From RGIG4140 sp045532865 (GTDB lineage Bacteria; Pseudomonadota; Alphaproteobacteria; CAAHEQ01; UBA3637), in NCBI GenBank assembly GCA_045532865.1, contig JAZSGT010000017.1, positions 1-64,000 on the forward strand: a DNA stretch of 64,000 bases, given 5' to 3'. Position numbers and translations under genes: made by a program. Positions 62,608 through 64,000 of this stretch are shown piece after piece. Position 1 is the stretch's first letter. The number at the start of each line of letters is the position of its first letter. Under the pieces are notes generated by a model, which worked only from the letters and a program-made list of their open reading frames with translations, was not told where the DNA came from and did no database searches.

Positions 62608-64000
62608 TTACTGCCTTTTTGTTTTTTTTACATTACTTTTTGCTTTAGCCAATGGTGCAAAACGTTTCAACTCTGAAAGACGATAACCCGTGTACGTTCC
62701 AAACAACATAATCAAGAAGAGAATAACCACATTTAATTCATTAAATGCAAATGTTATATGTCTAATTGCTTCATTTGCAATCACAAAATATATTATAACA
62801 GCAGAAAGAAAACTAAAGAAAACTTCTTTAAGTGCATTTTTAAGCCCCTCTTCCTCCCAAATAATTGATCCTCTTTCAATAACCCAAGCAATGATAATAA
62901 TAGGGAAAAAGAGAGCAGAAGAAGCAACTTGCCAATCAAATTTATATCCTAAAATAGCAAAAATTTGAATCAATAAAATAACAAAAACAACAACTGCTGA
63001 AATACGTGGCACAAGCAACAAATTCAAACGAGACAAACACATACGAATAAATAAGCCAATTCCAACTATAATACTAAAACAAATTAATCCTTTTAAAAAA
63101 CCAGTTTCAACCAAAGCCATTGAAATCAACATCGGAGTAAAAGTCCCCATTGTTTTAATACCAATAACATTTCTAAGAATAACAACAACTAAAATTGCCA
63201 AAGGAAAAACCATCAGCCATTTTAATGCATTTTGTTGTTCAACTGGTAAATTATAAATCGAATAAGAAAAAAAGCTTTCTACTCCTGTATTTTTGGATCT
63301 GTGTTTTGCCATACTAAATGAAGAATTAAGTGATTTAAGTACAGAATATTTTATAACAGAGTCCCCACCCCCAATCACATCTACCAAAGAGGCACTGCCT
63401 TTTTGAAAAGCAACAAAATCAGCAGGCAACCCTTTTTGGCCTGTTTCAATATTATATACATGCCATTTTTTATCATTTTGATTATAAGCTTCAATCATTA
63501 CATCCGCTGAAACAGATTTTTTACCTTCAACCAGATGAACCCCTCGAATAAGTCTAGCAGGAATATTTTCAAGCGCCAACAAATCAACTATTTTTTCTGC
63601 TTTTTCTTTTGCTTTAGTTCTTTTTGGTAAAAAAGACTGAACAAGCTCTGTTGCATCTTCGTTTGTTAAAAATAAAATAATTTTTTGAACATCATCTCCT
63701 TTTTGAGTTTTTGAAACTTCAATCAATTCTTTTGCAAGCATCATTGTTTCATCATCAAACAAAGGGGGTATAATTTTAGGAGTGTTTTTTTCTTTTGAAA
63801 CTTTCTTAGCTTCAACCATATCATAAAGTAAAATTCGATAATAAATATCTTGAGATTTTTTTAAACCTTGGCCGATTACCTCAATTTTTCCATCTTGTTT
63901 TTGAACGGTATAATTCCCTTTTACAATTGTATTTTCATCTAAAATTTTTAACCTTCCATCCACAATTGGCCGCGAAAAAATAATCTTTACAGTTTCATCA
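62608..64000 (-). CDS. Inactive transglutaminase fused to 7 membrane helices (5' end outside window)
   Basis: Partial; the frame is open to base 64000, adding 12 codons before the internal GTG at 63963. The soluble N-terminal part lies outside the membrane and contains a transglutaminase-like region (RLIRGVHLVEGKKSVSADV..., with GHxxxE-type residues not conserved), followed by about seven membrane helices from residue 250 on. This domain pair matches the UUP1/7TM inactive transglutaminase family, which always travels with the ATP-grasp partner. Role unknown. Confidence 0.85.
   Translation of the reverse strand, partial: DETVKIIFSRPIVDGRLKILDENTIVKGNYTVQKQDGKIEVIGQGLKKSQDIYYRILLYDMVEAKKVSKEKNTPKIIPPLFDDETMMLAKELIEVSKTQKGDDVQKIILFLTNEDATELVQSFLPKRTKAKEKAEKIVDLLALENIPARLIRGVHLVEGKKSVSADVMIEAYNQNDKKWHVYNIETGQKGLPADFVAFQKGSASLVDVIGGGDSVIKYSVLKSLNSSFSMAKHRSKNTGVESFFSYSIYNLPVEQQNALKWLMVFPLAILVVVILRNVIGIKTMGTFTPMLISMALVETGFLKGLICFSIIVGIGLFIRMCLSRLNLLLVPRISAVVVFVILLIQIFAILGYKFDWQVASSALFFPIIIIAWVIERGSIIWEEEGLKNALKEVFFSFLSAVIIYFVIANEAIRHITFAFNELNVVILFLIMLFGTYTGYRLSELKRFAPLAKAKSNVKKTKRQ

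Overview
The window is a 64 kb piece of an AT-rich (roughly two thirds A+T by eye), densely coded bacterial chromosome. Gene content and order point to an alphaproteobacterium. ssb sits directly before gyrA, and GyrA carries a charged insert in its C-terminal region. mrcA lies close upstream of prfB, and the order yfgM-like/bamB/der, the BamB lipoprotein and the outer-membrane barrel show a Gram-negative envelope. A Na+-pumping decarboxylase (oadGAB), L-serine ammonia-lyase and nucleoside salvage genes suggest a fermentative, host- or gut-associated lifestyle. A lone pseudopilin with the N-terminal pattern GRSMIEILAVLAIVGVLS resembles, from memory and unchecked, those of uncultured gut alphaproteobacteria. 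The taxonomic placement is inference.

Layout. Positions 1-3134 look like the end of an integrated element: an unknown gene, a tyrosine recombinase, a small unknown gene and a repeat-bearing non-coding stretch, stopping at the 3' end of tRNA-Leu(CAA). From 3.3 to 7.7 kb come a short-chain dehydrogenase and the yfgM/bamB/der cluster. A minus-strand SF2 helicase (7728-10493) with five exact 84-residue tandem repeats follows, inserted beside smpB/pepP/prmA. From 13.8 to 16.4 kb are an MFS transporter, a CMP-sugar synthetase-like gene and a secreted cyclophilin. gyrA and ssb follow, then a PRTase/HAD/PfkB-kinase salvage operon, small genes, the Na+ pump operon oadG-oadA-oadB (oadG is a 59-codon gene) and trpS. 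From 28.3 to 37.6 kb one long minus-strand operon runs mrcA, two unknown genes, prfB (with its programmed +1 frameshift), a DUF47 protein, a PiT phosphate transporter and an AsmA/YhdP-like protein. tRNA-Leu(GAG), a small lipoprotein, a PH-domain protein, an OmpA-like barrel and rluD come next.

At 41-44.2 kb is a three-gene flagellar-type operon: a membrane-anchored FliG that appears fused to a FliF-like tail, FlhF and FlhG. No other flagellar genes are in the window. secA, the pseudopilin, a LOG protein, a TPR protein, a CNT nucleoside transporter and anmK follow. A small accessory block (51.6-53.3 kb) holds an XRE regulator with a leaderless-looking promoter and paired palindromic operators, a membrane protein, an HNH nuclease and a 69-residue protein, next to recG. 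The end of the window has an esterase, an MsbA-type ABC exporter, sdaA, an unknown gene, a nucleoside hydrolase, and an ATP-grasp/7TM inactive-transglutaminase pair cut by the window edge.

The best candidates for something undescribed are the repeat helicase (7728-10493), the FliF-tail/FliG fusion with FlhF and FlhG (41066-44214) and the XRE/HNH accessory block. No intergenic stretch longer than 300 bases lacks a gene. The longest gaps are 37589-37875 (AT-rich, nothing recognised) and 2891-3134 (short repeats and a terminator).
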